Shown: in pieces, positions 24,389 through 36,974 of the stretch
Numbering within the stretch: the first letter of the stretch is position 1
Layout: the number at the start of each line of letters is the position of its first letter
Assembly (NCBI GenBank): GCA_028532985.1
Contig: JANCIK010000010.1
Location: forward strand, 1,364,001 to 1,428,000
DNA length: 64,000 nucleotides
Direction: 5' to 3'
DNA from: Stropharia rugosoannulata
Lineage: Eukaryota > Basidiomycota > Agaricomycetes > Agaricales > Strophariaceae
Notes under the pieces: generated by a model
Database searches by the model: none
Seen by the model: only the letters and a program-made list of their open reading frames with translations
What the model was told of the DNA's origin: nothing
Position numbers and translations under genes: made by a program

Positions 24389-26877
24389 TTACTCACCTTC
24401 CTCCCCCTCCCACTCAACCATATACTGCACCGCTCGCGCCCAGCCTTTATACGCGGCCTCCCCCCGTGCCGCCCGTGACTGCTCCGCGTGCACCCAGACA
24501 CCACGACATTCCGGTTTATCGTCTTCAGCTGTTATGTCCTGGTCTCTGCCTCCCCATTCCCCTCGGGTTTCCCTCTCCTCTCCCCCGCCCTTCGCACTTA
24601 GCCCATCAGCTTTCGGCACTCCGCACCCCCGCCTTTCCCGCACCGCGCCTCGCCAGCACACCTCCCCGCGCGGAACCCCGTTCACGTACCTCCCCACAAC
24701 GTTCCGGCTTGCGGTGAGCGCGCAGGTCGATGTGGTGGGGAGGGAGATGGCGCCTCGACGCTGGGTGTGGCGGAACTGAGGCATGCGGACGAGACCGTGT
24801 TTTCCTTGCGGTTGAGCTTTGTTACTATGCAAGGTACATAGTTGCTCTTTCGATAATGTATGAGAGTCAGAACCAGAGGGCGGGCCGGACATCGGGGAGG
24901 ACGGGGATGGGGGGAAGACATCGCGTAGTGCACACGCCAGCCGAGCGGCGGGGTGAGGAGACGTGTAGAATGCGGGTGGGGCTGTAGCGTTTGCTATGTG
25001 GGGTAACAATCAGTAACCGTGATTAATAAATGCGGAAGAGCTGAGATATGACCCAGAGGTGGGTAGGCAGCAGGAGGAGAACGAACAGAATTCCCCCCTT
25101 TGTCGGAAGAGAAGGGGAGACGTAATAATTATTCTTGCAAGTATTAGAAACCCGATTTCATGCGTCGAGCGGCTGGGAAAGCAGTGATAATGCGCAAAGC
25201 CACACCCAGGCAAGTTCGGGGTGGACAACTCACTGCTTCTGACACCGGTGCGCCGAAACCATTCGAAGGGGCGTACGGGAGTGAAATATGCGCAGCAAAG
25301 AAGGCGGAGAGATAAGAAACGACAAGGAAAAGACAGCATACCTAATCCCCCAGAAACGAACACTTCATCCTTAGCACACGTCGTCGCCCCTTTTCCATGG
25401 AGCTGAAGGAGCGCACAGGTACCGGGAACGCACCCGCCATGCGCTGGGTCGCGCTGCCAGTCGAAAATGGTGATAGATGCATCGACGAATGGCTCTTCCT
25501 GTGTTCCCCACCATCGTTTTCAATTGATAAATCCAGGAAGGGTTCGAGAAAGGTAACAGGCCGATATATAGCGTTATTAGGCGGAGTTACAAGTTTCCAG
25601 AGGTAAGAGGAATGAGTATGCGCAAGTCGTAAGTCAGACGAGGAAGAAGGTAGATAGCGTGAAAAACGTACGTCGTTATGCGCTGGGTCGGTCATCCAAT
25701 ATGCTTCCTTACCCCTTCCCCAATCTGGTGTCTTCGACGATTCCTCATCCGAAGTAGACATCGCCGGTGCGCGTACACAAGTCGATTCGGTAAGATATGA
25801 GGTGCGTTTGCGACCCGCGACGAGCAGGCTGCGTGCCCCACTGGCTGCATATACCCCCGCGGCCTGCTCGGGGGTGCCGAGGTCGTAGCCTGGGTGTGGG
25901 GCGGAGATGTGCAGCTTCTTTCTCCGCTGTGATGTCTTGCTCTGCAGGAGCTTGGAATTTGTGTTCGTAGTCCACCATTTCTCCGATTCCCCTGCCAGGG
26001 CAGGCACGGCCATCCATCCCCATCCACGAGCATATACCCCACATGGCGCCTGTATCTCATAAAGCACACAGTGTCCGTGTGCTGTGCCGACCGCATATGT
26101 GCTACTCAGTGCAGATGGGATGTGGATCGCGTTACACGGTCCTAGCCTTGCGTTTGGCTCGGCTCCTGCGTCCAGACCGTCACTAACGTCGAGCATGCGC
26201 TGCACAGCCTTGATCCACGCCGCCCTTTCCTCAATGCTCGGCTGGGCCGCATCGTAGCTGTCGGCAGTATACCATGCGTGAGGGACCGTAAACGTGTCTA
26301 GACACGCTGCTAGCCCAGGCATCCCGTGTCCACTCCGAGAAAAGGCGAGACGCAAGGGCGAAAAGCATGCTCCTGGCACCGAAGGCGGTCCTAGCAACAG
26401 GGTTACTGCGTCCCCAGGGAGGAACTGCAAGATGGGTAAGAGCGGAGCGACAAGGGACCAGAATATTGGCGCGACAAAGGTCGATAGCGGTGCCAGGGGT
26501 GCTAGAATGGCTTGCACGACCGACGCGTATGCTTCACGCGGAACTACCAATGGAGGAGGTGCGAGTATATGCGCTACGGCCGGGGCTGCTGCTGGAGCTG
26601 CAAATGCAGCATCAAGCAACTGGAGTGGGATGGGGAAGAGGGCCGCAAAGAGACCCAATAAAGAGATGATAGCTTGTAGCAAGGCTCCCAGCATCGTACG
26701 CGGCCTGGAACCTGTAGGACGTCTGCGTTGTCGTCTCCCTTGTGCAAAGTGGTCCGACACGGCTATGGTTCGTCTTCTTTTTGTTTCGGGTCTCGTCTTA
26801 GCTCTCGTCCTTCTGCCTTTCGTTTTTGTGGGGTCAATATCGGTGTGCGGGGAGCCCCATCCCCGAGCACGAGCCAT
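24389..26877 (-). CDS. Conserved secreted or membrane-anchored protein of unknown function
   Basis: Three exons can be joined in frame: 26877-25672, 25498-25342 and 24993-24389, giving about 655 residues. Introns are long for this window (173 and 348 nt). The N-terminus is very basic (RRTRAKTRPETKRRR) and precedes one hydrophobic helix (LLQAIISLLGLFAALF). An alternative ATG at 26694 would turn that helix into a signal peptide. The rest matches a fungal family I recognise only by pattern: ISAPHPGYDLGTPEQA, then RSLLVAGRKR, DPAHND joined to EEPFVDA across intron 1, then LLQLHGKGATTC, YTSPHPAARL and SRNVVGRYVNGV. Conserved His, Asp and Cys suggest an enzyme or metal site, but I know of no established activity. 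The last exon carries a charged insert rich in Glu, Gly and Arg. Confidence 0.75.
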
Positions 26878-28399
26878 ATTTGCAGGCCCAACTGCCGCGT
26901 GTAAATGGTCTATGTCGAGCGTGTCTTCGTCAGTATATGCACCGTGCAAAGCCGTGCAATAAGTTCAGTCCGGATCTCAAGCGCGTGACGGTCAAAGAGC
27001 AGAAATAGGGGGCACGCCGCAGGTGAGAGCGCTGACTGGTGGGATGTTGGAGTCGCTGAACAGAATAGAACACCCAATTTTTGGGAATGAATAGATGTGA
27101 GTTCATTGTGGCGTCCTGGGAGGCGTGATCGCGTGGGTACAATGCCGCCCGGCATGACACATTGATGGATAATTTTGAACTCAGGGGTGTGCCGCGTCGG
27201 CAAACTGTCGGTGATCGGCCAGGTGTGGGAGGTAGCCCTTGAGTCCAAAAAGCTTGGGTGGAGTTGATAAGAGTTGATAGTCTCATGGCAGTTGCGTTCG
27301 AATTGTTTTGACTACACGCTTCAATGGCGTAACACTGCATAATATGGCTACATATATGGTTTGGCCTGGAGGGCCTTCGCCTTTTACATCATGATGTTAC
27401 CCGCTATCTCGAAGCCGCAAGCAATGTACCGTGGGTGGCCGGGTCCGTGTACCTCTCAGTCATCGGGTAACAATCAGGCTTTGGAAATGTGGGACTCGAC
27501 GGCAACCCGACAGTAATAGTTGTATTCGCAAATTATCTGGGGTCTATTCAAGGTCTATTAGCAAATTAGCAAAGTACTAACAATGATAAACAGACAGGCC
27601 TGCATACCACCCGTACTAATTTTGACTCTTTTCTTTTCAAAACTGAGACAATAATACAGACAGCCAGTGGTTATAATTTCGAAGCGAAGTGCGCCATCAC
27701 AAAATATCATAACATATTACGAGGCATAATGGAAGGCAACCGAATTGTGCATTGTCGACGCGCAGTTTCTCCACCGGTACGTGGGACCCGTGCTGAAGGA
27801 ATATTCTTTGCCGTGCCCTACTCGTTATCAGCGAACTGCATGGTATGTTTGGTCCCGAAGTTCACACTACTACAAATGGGCCATTCCGAAGTGCGAATAT
27901 ACTCTACGTTATAGGCGTAGGATTAGACGACTAACCAGCCGGGTGCTATCTGACTTTGACTGGGCCCAGGGGAACGAAGATATTCAGGTACCATTGTATT
28001 TTACGCTCATTCTACAGGCCAATGAAACTGCCTAATAAAAGTCAAATGATTATCTACCTCATGGCAGCATGGATTCGCCTTCTTGACAGTGTTAATACAG
28101 TGGCACATCATCACATCATTGATATAACTGTTCTATACGCTACTTCGCCTCAAATTCGGAGCACAACTATGTCATGTTGTCTCTCAGCCCCAGGGTCAGT
28201 CAGTAGCTATGTCGATGTAGTATCCTAAAATGAGAGCGAAGCTCTCACGACGAAATAAGTCATGTTGAGCTAAAGAGATAAGACAAATAGATTATTGGCA
28301 GCCGTCGTGTATGGCAAGATTCTATTGATATAGTCTTTAAATAAATGGTACACTCCTCTTCAGCAAGTAAAGCTGAAACAGTATAAGAACCAATCCACC
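26878..28399. other. Intergenic region upstream of the terpene synthase
   Basis: About 1.5 kb with only short, motif-free ORFs. It includes short local duplications such as GAGTTGATAAGAGTTGATAG near 27262. It acts as promoter DNA for the genes on both sides. No TATA box at a sensible distance from 28400 was certain. Confidence 0.5.
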
Positions 28400-29626
28400 A
28401 TGTCCCAAAATTTCAGAGAAAAACTCTACTCTACTCCCCGTACAACCTTCATCCAAATGAGTTCAGACTTCAATACTGTCACTCCACTTGCCATTGACAT
28501 AAAGTTGATACAGCTGTTGACTTGCCTTTTGTTTCTAGACTATTGGACATGATGCGAATGCCAACATTTGGAAGACTATTGTCTCCATGCTTAATGGATT
28601 AAATGCTCCCGGGCCATATGCTCCTCAGCCATTTGACAAAGAGTTGCATGAACACTGCGTCAAACTGGCTATTGAGCGTAACTATCCAATGGCCCCGGAA
28701 GCTGAGTCCAGCATATCTCTACGAAAATACATCCCAATGGCCGTTCTACTTGCGTCGACTGCGTATGCACATCTTGAGAAGAAGACACGCGCATTCATAG
28801 TCCTGTATACCTCGGTTACTTTTTACGTGGACGATTCATATGCAAATAACACCTCTGACGCGTTAAGAATGTTCACTAAACACTTCAGTCTTGGAGAGCG
28901 ACATACAGACCCTATGCTAGATGCCACGTCCGACATACTTCAGGAGATTCCCGAACATTTTGATGCGCCTCGTTCTGGAATTATCTTGACCTCCTTTCTC
29001 GACTTCATCAATTCAATGACTCTTGAAAGCGAGGCTAAAGGGATGATTGTGAGTATTAATAGTCAAAATAAATTCATAATTTGTACTGGATCTGCTGTCA
29101 GGTTCTTCCCAGTGCAACCAGATACTGCGAATACGCACGCCAGATGTCTGGATTACCGTTCGGATATGCTGCTATGATTTTTCCATCGGGTATTCCTATT
29201 AAGTCATATATACAAGTACGTGTATGCGCTTTGTTACTATGAGCGATTGCTAATGTTAGCTCTTATGCAGTGCTTACCGGAAATGGGAGATTTTATATGT
29301 TACGCGAAGTAAGTAACTATCTGGACACATGAAAGGAAGTGGTTTTTTACTATATAATTCTTAGCGATGTTCTATCCTTTTACAAGGAAGAGAAACAAGG
29401 CGAAACCCAGAATTACATCTCAGTATATGCAGCAAATAAAGGAATATCCAAATTTGAAGCCTTTAAATCTCTCGCCAACCATGTTCTTGACGTCGACGCG
29501 CAGGTGTGCGACATACTCCTACAGACGCACCTAGAGGCTCTTGAAATTTGGAGAAAATTTGTAATTGGCTATGTACATTTCCATACTTCTCTTGAGAGAT
29601 ACCTTTTGCACGAGTTGGCTGCCTAA
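28400..29626 (+). CDS. Trichodiene-synthase-type (TRI5 family) terpene synthase
   Basis: This is a class I terpene cyclase of the trichodiene synthase family, expected to ionise farnesyl diphosphate to a sesquiterpene; the actual product is unknown. Exons: 28400-28477 (least certain, unusual GTCACT donor), 28539-29048, 29102 to about 29215, a short exon near 29272-29309, and 29365-29626, giving about 333 residues. The Asp-rich metal site is YVDDSYAN and the second metal motif is NDVLSFYKEE, with the NDxxSxxxE spacing intact across an intron. Length is close to the family norm of 320-380. It lies 2 kb from a cytochrome P450 on the opposite strand, a common pairing for terpenoid pathways. The start exon could instead be elsewhere, but the catalytic region is secure. 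Confidence 0.85.
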
Positions 29627-30460
29627 ATTTGGTGGCTGCCAGTTTATGTGCCTAGAGCAGAATATTTTTTAGATGTCTGAGAAATCTACTGTTATTTCAA
29701 TGCCTCGTCTACTTGTTACAATTGTTACAATTCAAGATCTAGCTACGTCCACATGGAACTAAGGGTAATTGTGTGATCAACCTCGCTAGACTAAGGAAAA
29801 GGAGAGGGCACTGGGGCGGTTGCGTTAAAAAACAGTCTGCACATTTCTCTAGTGGATTTACAATTTTACGTCCTGGTGTGGACAACGAAGTGCATAGAGT
29901 AAATTAGTAAGCATACTAGCATAAACGATAACTTGAAGTGTTCCTTTCGTCACCCTCCACTGGAGAGTAAGCCACTGGAGTCAAAGCGAAATACTTGGAA
30001 CTACTGTTTGGCCATGAGTCCGTTATTTTATGGAAGCCGGACGGTCGCGCTCTTAAGCGAGCAGGTCGGATGTTACAGCAAACAAATGTGGCTAGTTATT
30101 GCCGTAATCAGGACCTCGGGGACCTCTGGTTCTTTTATCATGGCGGTGTTTACGGGATTCTTATGCCCTTGAACTTATGCCTGTGGCTATTCAGGGCTAC
30201 TCCCATGTTCCCAGGAAATTGTCAAGTGATATCAAGGGGTCAACCGGTCAGGGGAAATGTATGTACATGCATGCACACTTTTGAAGATGCCAAATGTGCG
30301 TGCGATATGCAAGAGCCAATGGGAATCACTTACCTAATCATCCTACGGTTACCCTAACTTGTTACAGCAAAGCCAGTTGACGGTTGACCCAAGTTTGACC
30401 GCGAGTCAACGGTTCAACGAACTTCTCGAGTACTTCTTTTTAAGCAAGGATAGCGACGCG
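29627..30460. other. Intergenic region between terpene synthase and BTB gene
   Basis: The stretch has no recognisable gene. A short frame just upstream of 30461 is open to the BTB start and could extend that protein by 34 residues from an ATG-less start, but comparison with the second BTB copy argues against it. Confidence 0.5.
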
Positions 30461-31603
30461 ATGGAGCAGCCGCTTATAGACGCAATTCGTCAAAGTTCCA
30501 AGTTCTGGTTCCAAGACGGGAACATCGTGCTTCAAGCTGAAAGAACGCAGTTTCGTGTACACCGCTCAATACTCTCGCTACAATCGGAGGTTATGAAGGA
30601 CATGTTTGCTGTAGCCAAGCCTGGAATCGGACCTCAGGTTGATGAGTGCCCCATTGTACTACTATCTGACACTGCCCAAGATATAGAAAATTTGTGCGCG
30701 CTTCTCTATGGATTTTATAAGTACGCCTCCATATCTCAAATCGTCGTTTCGTTTCGTGATTCGTGCTTTACTTCAGGTTCAGCTCGCCCACCATTATCGA
30801 TTCTTCGTATCTGCAGACCATGGTTAGACTTGGACGGAAATACGATATCCCCCATATCATGAAGACAGCGCTTGATCAACTACGACACCTATTTCCAAAG
30901 GAGATGTACGATTATGACAAATCCAGTGACATCGTTCATACACACTGTTACAAGAACAAGTCATTCTTGTTCGACATTATCAACTTGGCTTATGAATGCC
31001 ATATACCATCCATCCTTCCGGCTGCCTTTCTGCACATGTGTGGAATCTACAGATGCGTACGTCCGTCTTGAACTACGTAGCATCGGACACCGTGATATGC
31101 TCAATGTGTGACCATAGTCAGAGATCCTAACAGGCACATCTGATTGCAGATGGGGAGAGAAGACACACTACGGGACCTTGGAATCGCAAGCTCTATTGGA
31201 CTGTATCTGTGGGAGGATGCTTGTCACTCAAAGCTTCTACAAATGCCTGCTATATATCTTGGACAATGGTATCGAGGAATCTATGATTCCTGAACGCGCC
31301 GACCGCTTGCATACAATTTCCAACAGTTTATATGCTATACCATGCGAAGATTGCAAGGATAAGTCACTCTGTTCGATCCGCTTCTCGAACATGCTTGGTC
31401 GTATGGTTGGGACAACAGCAGAAAGTGAAAAGGTCTCTTTTCCTTCGGGCAGGAATGGTAGTGGGGTTCTGTGCGAAGAGTGTGCACTTGTGTACGACGC
31501 GGCGTATGAAAAATCACTCGAAGAAACATGGCAAAGACTACCGTACTACTTCAACTTGCCCGACTGGAACGAGATGATCGACTTCGACCAAGGCAGTGCT
31601 TAG
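30461..31603 (+). CDS. BTB/POZ domain protein, copy 1
   Basis: Three exons (30461-30720, 30777-31060, 31134-31603) give about 337 residues. The BTB/POZ fold begins with SKFWFQDGNIVLQAE and the family hallmark FRVHRSILSLQSEVMKDMF, followed by the helix LLYGFYKYFS and TMVRLGRKYDI. The C-terminal part has Cys pairs (CICG, CEDC, CEEC) that could bind a metal. BTB proteins of this kind dimerise and are numerous in Agaricomycetes; some act as adaptors for Cullin-3 ubiquitin ligases, but partners here are unknown. The start was chosen by alignment with the second, inverted copy at 47220-48341. The third-exon acceptor is less certain. Confidence 0.75.
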
Positions 31604-31670
31604 TTTTCCTTGTAGATGATGATTTTGACTCTATTAATTTCGAGGAGCCAGTATATACAATCACAGATTA

Positions 31671-33838
31671 TCATATATCCGCGTTTATCGACTCTTCTAT
31701 CAAACGTTTCGCTGCTTCTGAGCGGGGTGAGATTGAACATACAAAAGGTGCTTTATGTCTTTTTGTTGCAGATTGCAGTTAGATCAATCTCTGCTCGGGA
31801 AATGGGGCTTACGTTATGATACCGTAGTCGTACTCGTCATCCTTGATCTCAATCTCGTTCCCATATTCATCTTTGGTTTTCGAGAGATTGAATGTTGCTA
31901 AAACTGATACAATAGTAATCCACATCTGTACAGCAAACAAGATATTGGTAGGTTTGAGTCTAAGCCACAATTTGTATTGACTTACTGAGCCACTAGCCAG
32001 ATGCTTTCCAAGGCATATGCTATAGATAGGAAACTATTGATAAGATGGATAGAGAAAGGAGGTGACGCGCTACTGACCGTCGTCCAAATCCATATGCCAT
32101 GATTCTGTCATCGTCATTTAGTTGACCATTATCGTCCAGGAATCGCCCAGGCTTAAAAACGTGAGGCTCTGAATATCTCTTTTCGTCGTGACACATAAGC
32201 CTGACAGTATTGTATGAGTAGTCTGTACTGCTTGAAAGTCAATATTTGACATACCAAATATTTGGAATTATGTTCGTCCCTTCAGCACCAAATAGTATTT
32301 AGCTTACAATTTGACTGAAATTAGTGAACATACGAGTAACACCTACCTTTAGGGATAAAGTAACCTTTATAGACGTCATCTTGAGAGGATGTATGGGGAG
32401 GTCCAACTCTTACTGGGGGACCCCACCGCATTACCTCTCGATAAATCGCTTCAACGTAGGGCAGGCGTGGCCTGTCTTGGAATGTAGGAAGTCGGTCTGT
32501 TCCAACAACAGCATCTATCTCGGCTTGTGCCTTACGCTGTATTTCTGGGTGAAGTGCGAGAAGGTAGAACATAATAGAAGTAGCAGAAACTGTCGTATCG
32601 GATGCAGCTATAGCAGAATCCAAACACGTCAATTTTGTGACTTTGATGCAAAGGATAGGATTTACCGCCATAAATTGTAAAGGCGAAGTCAGCCAAAGTG
32701 TCTTCGTCCTCCTTTGAAGCTCCCTGTTCCTCAAGGCGGCTTGTTATTATAGATGGGGGCGCTGTGCCATTTGCCTGTGGAAGTCAGAGATTAGTCATAT
32801 ACTGAGCTGTTCACAAACAGCGCGAATGTTAATACCAGTTGTTGCTTCAGGGATTGTATAGGACCCTTTTTGAGCATGCCACTTGAATTTTTCATTTCCC
32901 GAATTTGTCTTTGTATACCTGCGCCAGGAAACCATGATGGAATATGTCGCAACACAGGGATTATATTGACGACCGTGAAGCAAGTAAGCAAGGCTTGGCC
33001 CATTATAGTATTCTCATCCGCTGCAGTAACATATGGGTCATTGACTGAATCTAGGTCTGCGCCATACATTATTGCCATCGTCGTAGAAACTGATAGCCTG
33101 AGTCAATAGCAGATAGTAGTAAGCTATTACAGCGTCTATGAGCTAGGGGTGAGATCGGACTCACAGTTTACTGTGCTCCATAAAGTCCTGCGGTGTCTCC
33201 AATAGAGCACGTAGCATCCTCCAGGTCTTGTTGATTTGTATGTTATGATACTTGTGCACAACTTCCTGTCGCAAATTTTGTTGAGCGAGCCTGCGATGTG
33301 AACGCCATCGCTTTCCGGGAGACATAAATCCAGCATTAGCATCCCAGCCAATACTGTTCAAAAGGCCGCGGCTACTATTAGTCGAATGAATAATATTACT
33401 TGTACAAGAGACTTACAACTCAGCCATAGCAAGAGTAGGTCTATTTGAATGTATTCCGGAACGCCTCTCCAGAAGCTCTTCCGCATCTTCGAAAGAATTC
33501 AGAATAAGGAAATGATTCCCCGGTATGGACGCATGGAGGATATCCGCTATGACAATATATTAACATGGTGAAGGAATGGAAATATGCAAAGTTGAAAGCT
33601 TTGTAAACGTACAATTGTACTTTTTTCCCCACTCAGCATATCGCAGAGCTGCTTGACTCGTTGGTAGGTCAAAAAGATTTCCGACCAGAAATATGGGCTT
33701 GGGCCCAGGTGGGAAAGGCCGTGTCGATTTGGCGGAGCCCCAGATAAGACACTTGTAAAGCGCTATTGCGAAGATACCAGTTAGTATCACTGAGGCGGAG
33801 GGGTACATAATGACTACGAGTCGCAGGTGGTCGGACAT
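31671..33838 (-). CDS. Cytochrome P450 monooxygenase
   Basis: This is a haem-thiolate monooxygenase anchored in the ER by an N-terminal helix (VILTGIFAIALYKCLIW) followed by the proline-rich hinge PFPPGPKP. About 12 exons join in frame. Landmarks in order: I-helix AASDTT, K-helix EVMR (the ExxR pair), the PERF-like segment PHVFKPGRFL, and the haem loop GFGRRICLGKHLA with the axial Cys. The C-terminus is a short exon encoding SISPRSEAAKRLIEES, ending at TGA 31673-31671. No broken exon was found. It resembles the CYP64-like group abundant in basidiomycetes. It is convergent with the BTB gene and about 2 kb from the terpene synthase, so oxidation of a terpene scaffold is a reasonable guess, not a demonstrated one. 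Confidence 0.92.
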
Positions 33839-34791
33839 GGCAGCTGAGTGTGTCGTCTGATCTTTGTTCCTCGGTCTGTTCAGTGGTGGGTTTGGTAATT
33901 GTTCTCTGACATGGCTCAGAGTGGTTATTATATATGTTTGTCCGCAAGCGACGCATCGTCATCGGTTCTTAAAATTTTGTGTGGATGCAACATTGAAAAC
34001 CTAAGATATTATTCTGAGGTGCTCACTCGCGGGATCATATCGCCTCCGTTGTATGAAAACTGATGTTGTGCGGCCACCTAATAATAGAGTAAATTCGTTG
34101 AATGTCGGCTACTCAGGAGAAGCTGTATAAAAGTTAATTTTAGTGACATCGAGTCCATGCGTGCCACAAGGAAGCGAGTAGAATTGCCTCACCCTGGAAA
34201 CCTGAGGTTTTCAGCTGGCCTGAAAACCTCAAGCTCCTGGGGTGCCTTCTGAAGGTCCTCACATTCCCATGGTTAAGTTGTGAGATTGGGAAAAGCGGAA
34301 TGTGGTTTATAAGGAATAGATGCCACGAAGGCCAACAGTGCACAGTTCCTAGCATGATTACTTCGCCTCTTTCCCTCCTCGATGACACTCGGATGAATAG
34401 CGAATACTCACTGACTAGAAACTCAATCTCTGGGACCATGGGAGTTTACCCGTATGATCGGCGGAGAAGCACGACACAGCTTGTCACCGTCAATCTAGTA
34501 CCGAAGGGGTCTGCATGTTTCGGATTTTTAATTTCCTACTACATCGTGACATATATTCAAAAATTTCACCTTATAGAGGAATCTACGGCGAGAAGAAATA
34601 GCTCGAGGTAATAATATACACTGTACGTACATATACAACATTATTGTGCAGTAGAACATGATAAACAAGTAGGTTGGATGGACAATTGCACACTTGCGCG
34701 ATAGCGATGTACTTTGTGATAGCAAAGGAATTAAATCAACGACATGAAAAAACAAGGCTAAGAACTATAGTGAGGTCCAAGAATATTCCAA
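33839..34791. other. Intergenic region upstream of the P450
   Basis: Short frames only. A small inverted motif, CTGAGGTTTTCAG / CTGAAAACCTCA, occurs at about 34200-34231. It could form a hairpin but is not tied to any gene. Confidence 0.45.
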
Positions 34792-36329
34792 TTAATACTC
34801 GCGACTGATTACCATCCTTTCCACTGCTCGTACTGGTAGGGTTGCTGCATAGACCATATGTAAGACGATAGAGCAGACTAGAGCGTAAGGCGCCGCGACA
34901 AGATATAGCCAAATCCAACCGAGCGGGTAGCCCATACTAGACACTGTATCAGCCCTTGTAGCAGGGTCGTCTGAGGTCTCCTCTATAATCGTATCCAGAC
35001 GCGGGGATCCGCTAGGGAAACGTGACGGCACTGGATGGTCCTTCCCTTGCAAAGGGACGTTATGTTGAGCGGAATATGGGAGATGCTTGAATGCGCCCTT
35101 CAATTCCGCTACTAACGTTCGCCATGCAAACGTCAACATTCCTTGATGTTCACCGGCGCGTAGGATGACCGGTGCTGGTGACGCAACGCGGGAGTTGGAC
35201 AATTTCTCCATGCTTGCTTCAACTCCACGCATATCCGCCGTGACCCGTCGCACATGGTTCTCTTGTGCATGCAGTACACGCTCAAAGTTATCCATAGCGC
35301 CACCCACGAAACGCTCCATAGTGTCGGCGCGTCCGCGGGCGCGACTCATAGCGCGTTCCAGTTCGAGAATGCGGTCCTCCAGCGCTTTCATCCGCTTCTC
35401 CCGCTCGTGTTCACTCTCCGCAGAAGGGGAATGGTGTACGGCTTCTTGCAATGCCTCCACGCGCCCTGACAGACGTTCGACGAGGTGTGCCCACGGTCTC
35501 AGACCCGTCGCTAGTACAAAAAGGGCAGTGCTAAACCAGGAGACAGCGTCCGGACCGAGTAATGCTGCGGTGGCGCTACGCAGAAGTGCAGCACCAGCGA
35601 GTGGCGAAAGAAATGTGAGAGTCAGAAAAAAGAGTTCGAGGCGATGTAATTCGGAAGCGGCTAGAACTTCAGTTGCGTGTGCATCTGTTGCTTTGAATGG
35701 GGTGCGACGCCCGCGTGCATTTTGATAAAGAGTCCATGGGACTAAATAAATGTGTACAGTCAACAAAATACATAGGGCAGATGCAAAATCGTACCTTCAA
35801 TAATCTGGTGCAGATAGAAGACAAGCAATACTACGAGCAGCAGATTCTTGACATGATCCGTCCCTGTTAACCAGTTTCCGATAGGAGAAACAAGTGCCAC
35901 GACAACGGCGAGGTCGAATTCATACCATGCACGCGAATTTGGTGAAAGGGGACTCTTTCCTTTTCTATCGCTATCAACGCACGGTCTCGATGGCTTGGTA
36001 TTGCTTTTGAAATTTTGGTGCCTTTTGGGTTCCCGTCGCTGAGCAGACGACGCCCCCGAAGAATAATCATCCGCATCGCTGAAGTCAGAGCCTGAAGCCG
36101 ATTCACTCCTACTCAGGCTTTCATAGTCGCTCGCAACCTCATCTATCCTTTCACCGTCAACGTCCTCCGTGTGTTTGGCGTGCCTTAGTTTGAGGTCTGA
36201 AAGAGCGGTGTCGATGTCGGGAGAAAGCACGCGGATTGGGGTCGTATTTCGCTTTCCTTCACTCTTCTCTTTTGATACGACAGTGGCATAGGTATGGCGG
36301 GCAGTGGGTGTGGGCTTGAACGCACTCAT
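34792..36329 (-). CDS. Unknown membrane protein with central coiled coil
   Basis: Two exons (36329-35795 and 35741-34792, 53-nt intron) encode 494 residues. Order: a polar, Ser/Asp-rich N-terminal region of about 130 residues; a hydrophobic stretch with two likely helices (VVVALVSPIGNWL and NLLLVVLLVFYLHQII); a further hydrophobic region (LFFLTLTFLSPLAGAALL); a heptad-rich coiled coil (about residues 270-350, including LEDRILELERAMSRARG); a polar linker; and a C-terminal membrane segment (WIWLYLVAAPYALVCSIVL). This could be a nuclear-envelope or ER protein by topology alone. I do not recognise the family. The start at 36329 is the first ATG; the frame is open a little further upstream. Confidence 0.75.
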
Positions 36330-36974
36330 GGTCGTTCGAGTTAGTATTCGCTTCAAATTCGCTTTGACAATCCGTGGATTGCATCATCATCTGATCATAA
36401 CCGATGCTGCACGTGTCTTACCCCACTAAGCAGTCGGTTATTACTGAGTGGTTGCTGGAAAAATTGCTGCACAATACTTTGAAATTATAAGGTATACATA
36501 TATACTCCCCGTCTGCCTTTTAGACAGTTCCAATAACACTTACACGACTGGGTTGGAGGAACTGGGGGTTCTCGGAGATTTGAAACTTGATCATCAGAGA
36601 TTGGATTCACATGCATATGACAGCCCTCTGACTTACTGCTACTTATGTAGTCTTTTGTCTTTATGTATCATCACCCAGTAGCAATGCAGACGAAGTGCGA
36701 GATCGATCGCGAACAAGCAATCTTGAAATATGATTCGAGCTCGACCTTCGATCCAGCGTGCGCTAGGCTTGCAAGACATTATAATTATCTAGTCTGTAAT
36801 AGATAAAATGTTTGTGCTCTTGAAAGTGTACTTGTCTGCGAAACAGTGGTATCGGTAAGTATAGTTGAATGTATAGTACAGCTATTAATTGTGAAAGAAA
36901 ACCCAGAAATAACATGAAACCGGCGAGAATGTAAACTTAAATAGCATTTCCTCATGTTTTGATATGAAGGACCT
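36330..36974. other. Intergenic region
   Basis: About 650 bases between the 5' end of the membrane protein gene and the 3' end of the MAPKK gene. No supported feature. Confidence 0.5.

Noticed and set aside
26294..26962. 222-codon plus-strand ORF
   Set aside because: It is antisense to the basic and hydrophobic N-terminal coding sequence of the gene at 24389-26877 and has the composition of a shadow frame.
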